In this document: positions 29,150-41,300 of the stretch, piece by piece
Position numbering within the stretch: position 1 is the first letter of the stretch
How the letters are laid out: every line of letters starts with the position of its first letter
Source of the DNA: Dryomyza anilis
Lineage: Eukaryota; Arthropoda; Insecta; Diptera; Dryomyzidae
NCBI GenBank assembly: GCA_951804985.1
Contig: OX638132.1
Coordinates: 92,260,696-92,324,695, forward strand
Reading direction: 5' to 3'
DNA: 64,000 nucleotides
The notes under the pieces: generated by a model
Seen by the model: only the letters and a program-made list of their open reading frames with translations
Told to the model about the DNA's origin: nothing
The model's database searches: none
Program-made: the position numbers and the translations under genes

Positions 29150-29783
29150 CGTCACTGTCATGCCAAAAGATCGAATGTGCATTTTAAAAATATTGGGAAA
29201 TCAAATTTGAAAGTATGAAGTGCTTTAAATATTAATGAAAACTATTTTTTTTAATTTGGTTTATTCATCAATTATTATCTTTGGATGTGGATAATTTACT
29301 GATTTATAAAAATCATTTTTTGAACTTTTATCATTTGTAAGAAAAATGTTTTGCAAATCATTTTTAAATAATGATGCCAATCGATAGATACTTTGAAAAC
29401 AAACAATTATTTTATCTTGCACCAATAAAAAGTTATAGCATAAAACGAAAAAAATCAATAAATTCAAATTCTTATCATGCCAAAAGGGTGAATATTTTCG
29501 TTTTTTACGATAACTCTTTATTGGTACTAGATACAGTAGTGACGTAAAGGCATGAATTGTTTGTTTTCAAAGTATCTATCGATTGGCATTATTATTTAAA
29601 AATAATTTGCCAAACATTTTTTTTGGATATGATAAAAATTCAAAAAATTATTTTTAAATAATGCTGCCAATCGATACGTACTTTAAAAACAAAAAAATCA
29701 TGCCTTTACACTATTATTTTATCTTATACCTATAAAAAGTTATGGCAAAAAAACGAAAAGATCCGCCCTTTTGGCGTGACTAG
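29150..29783. repeat. Nested hairpin repeat (tgccaaaag / cttttggc) region
   Basis: Segments around 29370-29460, 29500-29600 and 29640-29780 are copies of one another in alternating orientation (gccaatcgata.(a/g)tactttgaaaac; ttatcttgcacc(a/t)ataaaaag). The outer ends are catgccaaaag and cttttggcgtga. It looks like a folded-back miniature element. Confidence 0.45.
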
Positions 29784-29831
29784 ATTTTCAATTTTTCAAA
29801 TTTGCCTTTTTAGTTTTGTCTTTTTTGGCTA

Positions 29832-31005
29832 TACACACATAAAAAAAAACTGTAACTTTGGGCTCTATTTCGACAGCTTTCAGTGCTGAAATGGAGCCCG
29901 CAGTGAGTTACTGTTGAAAAAGTGTTGAATCGACAGTAGAAAGTGTTGCATAGAATAAATGTCAAATATGCAGGTAACAGTTGTTCCTGTTGAACCGACC
30001 GTTGTTCTTGTCGACTCTATTAAGACAATCATGTACTGTCGTTTTAACAGTAAAGACTTTTGATTTATCAAAGGTTCCTACTTATCACCTATTTTTTTAA
30101 GATTTGAAAGTAAAAAAAACACTAATAATCTTGATGTCTTATTTTATTTCTTATTAAATGTAAGCAGTAAGTTGCACCAGCCCACAACACAGAACCTTTA
30201 TGAACACAAACTTCTCCAGCATATCATCGTCGTGCTCGAAATTGCGGAAAGTCAGTTTGTTGTGCTTGGATATGTCCAAAATTGCATCCCAGAGGCATAG
30301 TAAATGTTGGGCTGAGCAGTATGACCAGATCCATCGCAGTCTTGTCCTAAATGGTCCCTGTTGGTCTCCGTGTCTATGGCGATTGCGGTATAGCGCACCG
30401 CTCTGCGTTGCTGTCTCGTAATTTTTATAGTCGTTGTCGATGTTGCCAATGCGACTCCCATTGATGACATTGTCCAGCATCACTGTGAATGTTCTGTACT
30501 GTATCATGGCCATAAACTTATCCAGCACAATTCATTTTCAAGCAGCTCGTGCAATCTTTCTCGCAATCTTTCTCGTAATTGTGATACAAATGTTACTCCT
30601 CGAGAATGTTGGGCTCAGCAGTATGCCCAGGTACATCGCAGTCGCGTTCTAAATATAACGTATCATTATCCGTGTCGAGAAGCGCACCTGCAAGAAGCAA
30701 ATATGTTAAAATTCCACACATTCTTCTGGAAGTCATGCTGATTTTATTACCTTAATATCATCGCAAACAATGTTCAGAGCCAACTAACTCCATTAATGGT
30801 GGAAAGCTCGCAATCTATTTATTTTTTCTGGTTTTTTATTTTGACAAATTAAAATATTAAACGTCATTTTTTGATTTGAAATGTTTTCGTTCAATTTTAA
30901 AGTAACACTTTTTACAAAAAAATACCAGTAAAAAGTGTTGATTTGTTCAAAATAAAATAACAGTAGTTTACTGTCTATAATCAACAGTATTTTTCTGTGT
31001 GTGTA
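29832..31005. mobile_element. TIR element (TACACACA...), 1.17 kb, with duplicated coding-like core
   Basis: The ends TACACACATAAAAAAAA (29832) and TTTTTCTGTGTGTGTA (31005) are an imperfect inverted repeat, and both continue into actgt/acagt words. The core 30160-30700 on the minus strand has a 124-aa open frame. A diverged duplication repeats the motif DCDxxGHTAxPNI (about 30304-30360 and 30606-30660). No known transposase motif is recognised. Confidence 0.45.
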
Positions 31006-31299
31006 GAAATATCTAACCGCACGATTGTGTCACAGTATACTTTAGGATAAACTGTATTCAAAAATTAAAAAAAAAAACACAAATATCAAAAATTCACATT
31101 CGTTATAGTGACGAAATGATATAACATTTTTGACATTTTCTTGGTAAAATTGCTATGATTTTTAATAATTTTCATACGCATTTCAATATGAAATTGATAT
31201 ATGAACTTTTTCCATATTGATTTTTTTTAATTTTAACGTTGCAAAATAATTATGTTATTTTAGTTCCGTTTTTACCATATTTGTTTTTCGGTGTAATAC

Positions 31300-31688
31300 T
31301 TAGCGTATTCACAGTTCGTCGTATTTTAGTATGGTATTCGTACCATGTAGTAATATGGATACAATAACACAGAAACGTCAATTTGTTGTTGCATCCCTTA
31401 TAAAAGTGAAATACCACAAGTGTTGTATTTGAGAGTAGCCCTGGTTTCATATTTTGTGAAAGGAAGAAAAATTGTAAAATTGAATATTAAAAGTGCACAT
31501 AAAATGCTAATTTATTCGTCTTTCTTTTCAAATCGAGGAATATATATGATATTTTGAAAAAATACAAAATATAAAAGAATTTGCTGAATTTATTTGAACA
31601 AGCAAAAAAGTGATGCTCACAGTTTAATTGCCGTACTGTCGTATTCATACATTGACGTACCAATGCCATGAATCTGTGAATACGCTAA
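31300..31688. mobile_element. Miniature element with 15-bp perfect TIR TTAGCGTATTCACAG
   Basis: TTAGCGTATTCACAG at 31300-31314 is exactly inverted at 31674-31688. Next to it gtcgtatt..agtatggtattcgtacc and its partner extend the symmetry loosely. No coding sequence. Confidence 0.65.
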
Positions 31689-32128
31689 CTTTTAAAAAAT
31701 CAAATACGTAATTATACCGTTTGTAGCGCATAGAGTATTGCCATACGAAATAAAATCCAGTGCAGCCAACTTTAAGAATCTTATCTGTGACAATTGATAT
31801 TATTCTAAAATTTATATTTGCAAATTATTTATTTTTCAACAATTCAATGCTGCCTAGAATATTTCAGTAATCAAATGACACCATTTAACAAAATCATAAG
31901 TCATAGCGATTTTACAAATATTTTGTTTATTCCTTCAGTCTATAGTATAAGCTTAAGTATAAAAATAAAACAACTTCAGTATTTAATCAATTCTTTTGGT
32001 TTATTTACAACAATTGATTACATGGTACAATCTTGATATAGCAATGCGGCGAAACTAACAAAGAGTTACTAAAGGGCACCTAAATCGGTGTATAATGCTT
32101 ACATATATCATTCTATTATGGCTCGATT
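31689..32128. other. AT-rich intergenic DNA downstream of Ppn
   Basis: Nothing recognised. Confidence 0.4.
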
Positions 32129-32129
32129 T

Positions 32130-32152
32130 TTAATTTATTTTATTTGCTATTT
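32130..32152 (-). terminator. Possible Ppn polyadenylation signal
   Basis: On the minus strand the stretch contains AATAAA hexamers about 380 nt after the Ppn stop codon. The sequence is AT-rich, so chance matches are likely; this is a candidate only. Confidence 0.25.
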
Positions 32153-32528
32153 TTGTGCACTGATACCGTAACGATCAGTTTGTGTATTGACTGGGGGAAA
32201 TAAATAGGAACATATTAAAACTAATATTCTAGAAACTATTTTCGTGTTTGAATTGAATATTTATATATACTGAGCCACATACGTAATACCATGAATCCAA
32301 TCATGAACAGTTGCAGTGATTATGATCTTACTAAATAGTTTGAGCATATATAAATCTAGTGGTTTTGTTTGTTGGTTTGTTTTACTTAAATCGGCCTGAG
32401 GAATTTATACATCATGTAAAACATGCAATCAAGAATATCTGTATTAAGTAACTACTAAATTTGTGCTTTGATTACAAATTTGGAATATATTTTTTAAAAA
32501 TTATATGCGGTGCAGGCGCGTTTTTTTC

Positions 32529-35347
32529 TTATATGGCGTTCGGATGAGCACCACCCAACTGTCCGGCGAGTGTACACGATCGGCAACAGAATTTGGCATA
32601 GTAGGCATTTTTACAATAATTGCCGGTCACAATGAGTTTGCAATTGGCGAAGTATCGGTTGTCAATGCAGTCGGGATTAATAGGAATTGAAGCTGTAAAA
32701 AAAATTGTATTCAGTTTTGTCCTGCATTAAAATCAATTCAACTCACATTCGATTGTGATCTTTTCTTCGCTGGTATTAAAACTGAAAGAATTTCTTGCGG
32801 TGCAGCCATAAACACCGGTATCATCGGTGGTAGCGTCGTTAATAACCAAACGATGGGGTTCAGCTACAAATTGAGTAAGTGTTTAATAAAGCATTTTTAT
32901 TTGTAATCCGAAAGAAATATCATTTTAAAAATAAATACAAATGTCTTTAAAATAAATAGATATGTATTTGATTTAGGTTTAAAAGCAAATCTATATGTTT
33001 TTACTAAATTAATGTAGGTGTGTTTGTATGTAAAATAACTACATACATTTACTGCATTACAGTACACAATTTTAATGCATCTGTATTAAAAAAAACTACA
33101 TTTCATATGTATTTTAAGGTAAATAAACATCTGCATTTATTTTTACTACATTCTGTATATATTGAACATCATGAAACATGATTTATTTTGAAGTTCCTTG
33201 GGTTTGCTTACACTCAGAAAAGTACTATAAAATTAATGTTTTTTTGCTTTTAAAACTAGTTATAGGATAAATTATTATTTTAATAGATAAATAACATTAA
33301 ATACTACATAGTACTATTAAATACTATTAAAATGTATTGGAGTTTATATTTTTTTTTTCTCTACCATTGAATCAATAACTGTTATTGACTAATTTTAATA
33401 GGACTTTTTCTGAGTGTAGGTTCCGTTTATGCATGTTCACATTCGCAGTAAATTGACTGTAAGTGAATACGGAATATTAAAAGAACAAAACCATACTACA
33501 TTTCACCAATATGTAGAAAACGAGTTTATATTACATTTTGTAGTAAAATCATGTCAAATAAATACAAATGCTTATAAAAGGCAAGTAAATGTAGTAAAAA
33601 TACACGTATTCAATTTGACTACATTCATTTGTTGCATATACTGTATTCTAAAATAATTACCCGTTATCTGAATTCTTTCACTAGCGGACAGTGGCATTGA
33701 ATCCTTGCTCCATGTTACATTTGGTGCTGGATATCCTTGCACCTCACAACTCATGGCAACAGTTGAGCCCAAAGTGTAGCTGTTTCTGGGATCACGTGCG
33801 AAAACCGCCTGTGCACTCACTATCAAAAATAATAAATAATATTAGACATTAAATATATGTTAAATTTACACCTTATAATCTCTGAATGACATCCAACTAC
33901 ACAGAAAATAAAAAAAAAACTCATGCTCATTTTTGTACTTACCTAGTTGCGGTTGGGGCTCGGCCAGCACCACTGGTGGTGGTGGCCTATTTGGCCTAGT
34001 CGGACGATAGGGGTAAGAGGGTCTCGATGTTATGGGTGCAGTTGCCTGATTAATAATGTACTGCAAGAAGGGTTCATCCCTGCTATGTACCGCTATTGCA
34101 GGACCGACTGCCCTAAGGGTTACTTTCATTGATACCGGACGCCCTTTACCATTGTACACTTCACAAGTATATGGTCCCAGATCGGATAGTTGTATGGAGC
34201 GGAACATTAGCGCATAGTCACGTGTTAGTTCAAAGCGATCCGCAACCAAACCCAAACGATCTCGGTTACGCCACCATGTTACATGCGGCTTCGGATAACC
34301 ACCGGCGGGGCAGCGCACCAAAGCAGGACGATTCAGTGTCACTACTTGTGTGGCATTCTTTTCACCAAATACATAGGCTGGGATTGTTTGGGGTTCTGTG
34401 TGTTATTGGAGTTTTTTTTTTTTGCGGTACAAATATTAGCATTCAAAACAATTTTAAATTAGCACATGCGTTTGATGAAGCAAAAACATAAAAGAAACAA
34501 ATAAACATGCATATTGTAACAATAACCATCACCAATATTTAGAGTTTCCGCTAAACAAACCTGTTACTTGAAGTTGCACCTCACGCTGTACCGGCGCGGC
34601 AAGTCCATTGTTGGCCACGCATACATATGACCCACTGTCCGTCTGACGAACCTGTACAATTGTTAAATCTCCACTCGATGTTAGCACATATCGTCCTTTG
34701 TTCGTGTCGATCTGCGAATTAGTACAAGCGTGAACGAATGCTAGAAACTTCTACAACTAACAATCGGCATACCACGACATTTCTGCGAGACCACGTCACA
34801 TTTGGTGCAGGGTTACCCGTTGCGAAACAGCGTAATACGGCAATGCCACCGACTGATGTTTGCACATCCACCTCCTGTGGCTTTTTCGGTTCCAGAGCGG
34901 CCTCAACCTCGCCAGGATAGATAACGACCGGAGTTGGTGTGGTCGGTTTGGTGGTTTGTGGTGTGGGCTCTGAAGGTCTAACACACACGGAACCGCAGCC
35001 ATCGGTACAGCACTTGTTATCTCCGCGACAATCAGCATCATTGTAGCATTCCTTGGAGCAGTCAGTGCTAGTTGTAGCGAAATGAGGACATTCTCCTGGT
35101 TTGTTGATTTCGCGACAAACGGGCTCAAAGTTGCGTGATGAGTCGCTGGAAACATCGATTGCGCATTGCTGACCCTCCGGACAGGAATACTCCGCACATG
35201 GATTCTCACATTCGCATCGTGTGCAATTGTCCTCGACGGTTGTGTTGCGCGTGCCATAGGGACAGCGTAGTTGACGGCATTCTTCTTCATGTCTCTCACA
35301 TTTATTGGGTACAACCTCATTCGTAATTTCGTTCGTTTCGTCGATAT
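32529..35347 (-). CDS. Ppn: Ppn C-terminal exons: WAP-like motif, three Ig domains, PLAC, stop
   Basis: Exon 35347-34773 has an antistasin-like Cys stretch, then a WAP-like motif (CYNDADCRGDNKCCTDGCG), then the start of Ig1 (GGIAVLRCFATGNPAPNVTW). Exon 34711-34561 finishes Ig1 (GSYVCVANNG). Exon 34395-33943 holds Ig2 (LVRCPAGGYPKPHVTWWRN; YTCEVYN) and a Pro-rich linker. Exons 33819-33661 and 32863-32747 hold Ig3, split by a 0.8 kb intron that contains a transposon. Exon 32692-32529 encodes the PLAC domain (NPDCIDNRYFANCKLIV...CCRSCTLAG) and ends HPNAI with a TAA stop. Confidence 0.92.
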
Positions 35348-38300
35348 CTATTTAGGAATATTGTATATCAATTAGATACAGTGTTACATCGTAGTACATG
35401 AACCCAAAACCTCTAAAGTGCTATTAAGTTAATATGTGTGAACGTGCAAATATATATAAAATAATATATGAGAATAATAAGCATTATAAAATGGATAGAG
35501 TGCTTGGATATAGGGTGCAGGCATATATATACTAAAGTGAAGTGCATAGTGGAGTTTGTGCTTGTGGGGAGTCATATAGTGAAAGTGCCCATTCGGCAGA
35601 CATGGGCTTACTTGAGCAGAAATTAACACAAGACTCATAAGAACGGAAATTGTTTTGATTGCCGGCGCAACCGGAATATATGAACGAAACACAGTTGCCC
35701 CTACTGTCGTCGTAATACCAGCGTCGTTCCTGTATCGAGTTTCCATGGCATTTGCCGGTGTTTGCAGGCAGCTTGCAAATACCTGATCTCACACATTAAA
35801 CAATTTCATTGTTTGTCAAAATTTTGAATTCCAAATACACATTTTACCTATATTAGCAGAATGTTGCGGTTCTTGACCAACGATGCACAGACTTTCACAC
35901 TCTGCGCGATCTGTGAAGCGATTACCAGTTCCTTCACAACCACCATACGTAAACGGATCGCAAGACCTAGATTCTTTATTGAAATAGAATCGGGTCTGCC
36001 ACTGTCTGCATGGACCCGTCTGAACCGGCTCATTACAGACGTCTATTAGTAGTTGTGTTAAGTATTAATTACATTAGTTCATACTTTATATTGATCTTAC
36101 CAATTCCTCTGAATTCACCACATTGACGATCGCATTGCTCCTTGCTCTCAAATCGGTTGCCATTACCACCACATCCTGAGTAAGTAAAGGCAGTACATGT
36201 CATTGTCTCGGGGTCATAGAACCAAGCTAACGTATTGTTGTCACATTCTCCCAGCTCTGCGGGCAACTCACACAAGGAATAAATCTGTACAAAATCATTA
36301 ATACTTTTAGTTATTGCCATAAGATTTTCGACATCACAATACTTACCGGAGCTTCGGGCTCGGTAGGCTCTTCAGGTTGCTCTGGCTCGTTTGCGCAGAA
36401 CTGCATGCATTCTGAACGTGTCACGAAGTTATTTCTATTTCCGCGACAACCACTGAATTGGAACTCGAAACAGTTTTCGGCACGCTCATCATAGTACCAA
36501 CGAGTAGAATTATCATCGCAACGTCCTGCAATTGGTCGCAAAGAACATGTGGGGTTCAGATGGAAGCAGCTATTTTGACAATCGTCCTCGGTTTCGAAAT
36601 TGTTTTCATTTCCGTTGCAACCACCATACATAAATTCGTCACATATGCCTTGTTCACTGTCGTAGTACCAACGAGTTACATTTTGCTGGCAATCGCCTCC
36701 AAACATTGGCTCCAGGAAACACTTCTCTTCAACCTTGTTTTCAGGTATCGGCTCTGGTACCGGTTCGTCGACTCGTGGTTCAAATTCAACGTTTGTCCTC
36801 GGACAATGTTGAGAACATTCTTCGAACGAATTAAATTTATTTCCATTACCACCACAACCACCATAGTAGAACTGACGACACTGGCTATTCTGGCTATCGT
36901 AGAACCATAAAACAACAAATTCTTCACATGTACCAGAATCAGATTCCAGTTCGCACACATTCTCAACTGATGCTGAAGGTTCGACCTCAGGCGTTTCACG
37001 TGGTTGACAACGTTGAAGACACTCTTGTTCTGAATTAAAACGGTTATCATTTCCTTCACAGCCGCCATAGTAGAATTCAGAACATCTTGATGTACTAGCA
37101 TCGAAGTGCCAAACCAGCGTGTAATTGTCACATCTTCCTTGATCTTTTGGAGCGGCGCATATATCTCCAGTGCTTGGGGCGGGTTCTCTTGTTTCGGGTG
37201 GTGTTTGTTCGGGCTGCGTTTGTGTTCCTGGAGCAATTTCTGGCTCAGGTTCAGGTTGCTGTTCAGGTTTATGTTCGCAACGTTGCAAACAATCTTCCTG
37301 GGTACGGAATTTGTTGTCATTTCCTCCACAGCCACCATAGTAAAATTGTCTACAGTCGGCTTCTTGTGTATCGTAATACCACATTGCGGTATAGTTCTGA
37401 CATTCTCCAACCATTGCGGGAATTTCGCAAATGTCCTTAACTAATATTAACGAAAAGTAAACCATTACGAATTTTTAATTTATTTGGCCAAGTAAAATAG
37501 CGCACAACAATATTGGCGAAACATTGAAAGCAATACGCGGTTTGCAAATTCTTACCAACTTCTTTGGGGCAGTGATCCTCGCAGGACTCCAATGAATGGA
37601 AATTGTTTTTGTTACCCCCACAACCAGTGTAATAGAAGGGCATGCATTTTTTGTCACTGTCAGAGAAGTGCCAACGTGCGTGTTGTTCGCTGCAATCACC
37701 AGGTTGCTTAGGAAGCGAGCAATAATCTTGTTTTCGTGATACATGCAGGATGTTTCATATAAGGCATACAATTTTGTGATATTTGGGAAAGTAGGAAAAA
37801 GCGTTGGAAGCAAGCAGCAAGCAGGCAAACAGGTGGAACATTTGGGAGGTAAAAGGGAAATTATTGAAATACATATTTTAAAAAATAAAACCCAAAATGC
37901 AATTATAAAATTATCAAAGATTCCATAAAAACCCACATGCCACCATTACTATATTTTTATATAACTTAAAGCAAACCTTTTTGTACACCCGGCTGTCGGC
38001 AGTGATAGTTACAAGCTGGTTCAGTAGCATAGTTGTTCTTGTTGCCTTTGCATCCACCATATGTGAATGGCCGACAGACATCAGTTTCGTTATCGTAGAA
38101 CCAGCGCTCAAATGTTCCTTCACAAGGTCCTTCGTCCATTGGTTGTTCGCATGCAGCTATAAAATAATGAATCCAAGTTATCAACTGATTGCATTTATAG
38201 TAAGAAAAGTTCCTTACGTAAGCTCTCACTAACTGCACAATGAGATTGACATTCCTGAAGACTGTCGAAGCGGTTGCTGGTTCCGTAACATCCACCATAG

Positions 38301-41300
38301 TTGAATTCTTCACAACGATTGCGTTCAGTACTGAAGTACCATTTCTTATTGTAACCAGTACAAGGTCCAGAACTCTTAGGCAAGAAACAAGCTTCTTTGC
38401 CCTTATATTCCTGACAAATGTCCTTACATTCAGCTTCAGACTCGAACTTGTTGTCATTACCTTCGCATCCTCCGTACCAGAATCGGGCACATGCACCGTA
38501 TGAAGTGTCGAAGAAGTATTTAATGCTAAAGTTTCCACATGGACCAGTTTCTTTCGGTAATCCGCATGCCATTTGTGGTGGTTCCTTAACATTTTCACAG
38601 CCTTCAAATTTATCACCCTGAGCACTGCTAACTCCGTCGGGACAACATCCGTATTTACTTTCCAGACATGTGCAACCCTCTTGATTTGGACCTTTAGCAG
38701 GAGTTTTATTATCGGGACAACATTTGTTCTCCATTTGTGAACAATCGCAACCGTAATGATGTGGTCCTTTGGCAAATGTGACGCCATCAGGACAACATCC
38801 ATATTGCATTGTTTGGCAAGAACATCCCTCGAACTTTGGTCCAGTTGCTGGCGTAATTTTATCTGGGCAGCATTTATGTTCAGATGTTTCACAATCGCAA
38901 CCTTCATTATTCGGACCACGAGCAGCTGATTTTTTGTCAGGACAGCACCCATATGGCGTGTGTTCACAATCGCAACCTTCGAAATTAGGTCCATATGCAT
39001 AATTAATATTATCGGGACAGCATCCAAAGGTCGAATTCAAGCAACAACCTTCACCAAGTTGGCCATGAGCTGGTGTTTGTTTATCTGGACAACAACCAAA
39101 GCGTTCTCGAGTACAACTTGGACAGCCTTCACCATCAGGACCAGTTGCAGAGGTGCGACCATCATAACAGCAACCATAAATGGATTTAGAACAATCCTTA
39201 TCATCGAAAATATTTTCACATCCCTTAAAGTTTTCACCTTGCGCCTCACTTGTGCCATCGGGACAACAGCCATATTCTCCAAATGAACAAGATTTGACAG
39301 CCTCCTCGAGTGGAGCTTCAGTGCTTTCTGGAATTTCTGAAATTTCTGTAGAGGAATCTTCTGTAACTTCTGTAACAATATCTGTAACACTATCTGAAAC
39401 GCTATCTGTCGTCTCTTCCATTGTATCGTCAGTCGTATTGTCTGTGGTATCTTCGGATGATTCTGTAATTTCTGTGATACTCTCGGTTGTGGTTGATGGT
39501 GGCTGTGTTGTTGGCTCTGGGCAACCCTCGTTATCCTCTCCATCAGCAGGTGTAAATTTATCTGGACAGCAACCAAATAGAGTTTCAGCACATTGTGATG
39601 TTGGACAACCCTTATTATTTTTGTCTTGGGCTGGAGAGACTCCATCCAAACAACAACCAAATTCAGTTTCAGCACACGTCTTTGCAACTGGACATCCTTC
39701 GTCGAATGGACCTTTGGCAATTGTAACCTTATCTGGACAACAACCGAACTCAGTTTTATTGCAAGATTTCTTTTTCGGTTTGCATTTGCGTGATTTCGAT
39801 TCTCTGGTAACAATAGCCTCAAGTGTATTGGGTGTACTCCTTTCAGATTCATCATCAGTGACGTCAGAAGTGGTAGATCCCCAAATGTCAACAGTCGTTT
39901 CATCAATGGCCAAGGATGACTCCGTGGATATATATTTACTTGATGTTGAAGACAGATCAAGTTCATCACCTTCAGTAGTAACCGATTTGGTTGAAGCCGA
40001 TGAATCACTTGTTAAGTCCGACCCTGATGTTAAATCGATTGAAGTGAAATCAGTTACACCTTCAGTTGAGCTACCAATTGGAGAAACATCAGTGACAATA
40101 GAACTTGTCGTTTCGATTATATCAGAAATGCTGGTATCGTGATTTGTAGTATCTGATCCCTCAGTTGATCCTGTATTTTCTAATTCCGTGGAATCTGTGA
40201 CAACTGTTGTTTCGTCTTCTTGTTTCGTAGTATCTGCATCAACAGTAGAAATAGGCAAATCAGTTGAGTCTGTGGTATCAGTTTCAACAGTTGTTTCATT
40301 ATCCAGCATCGTAGTGTCTGTTCCATCAGTAGACATTGAGCTAACATCTTCTGATGCTGTTGTCTCAGTTACATCTGTTGTGTCATCAGTGCCATTCGTT
40401 CCATCCGTGGAAGATGATATCGTTGAAATTGGTGAATCTGTAGTGTCTGTTTCTTCTGAAACAATTGTGGATAACACAGTTGATTCATCAGTTGAGGAGT
40501 TGTCGGTATTCGTTGTGTCAGAAGATTTATCAGTAGTTGTATAAGCTATTTCTGAATCGGTAATAGAAGATGTTGCTTCAGACGACGAACTGGTTGTTGA
40601 ACTACCATCAGTAGATAAGCTTGAACTTTCAGTTGTAACATCTGTAGATGTATCTTCAGATGTGCTTTCAGTTGATGATGTTGTAAATTCGGTTGTGGAC
40701 TCAGTTGTATCGGTTGTTTCAGTCGATGATGATTCAGAAGATGTGTCAACGGATGACGATGATTCGGTGGATACTGAAGATATATAAACGGTAGAAGAAA
40801 CAACCGTAGATGAATCAACGGTAGATGAATCAATGGTAGATATCGTTACTTCACTAGAGGATAAATCAGAAGACACAGTAGATGAACCGCCTGTAGATGA
40901 TTCATCAGTCGACAATGTAGATTCTGATGATAATTCCGTTGATACCGATGACGAATCTATAGTGGACAATTCAACGACCAATGTTGTTGTTTCAGTTGGT
41001 AAAGATTCCGTCGATTCAGTTGAGGAGTCCGCTGTAGTACCAATGGATGATAACTCTGATACTGAAGATGATTCTATTGCTGATTCTGTAGACGATGTGG
41101 TGTCAGATGAAATTAATGTTGTCTCATCAGTTGAATCATCGGTAGATAATTCGGTAATATCAGTGACTTCTGACAATGTAGATGCCGTTGGAATATCAGA
41201 ACCTTCTGTTACTTCCGATGCTGTAGAAGATAGTGTAGTTGATCCGGAAATATCAGTTGAAACTGAAGTGTCTGAGTCTGTTTGCGTTGAATCTGGAGTG

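Noticed and set aside
30154..30528. A 124-aa host gene on the minus strand
   Set aside because: It lies within terminal inverted repeats and is partly duplicated out of frame; treated as element cargo instead.
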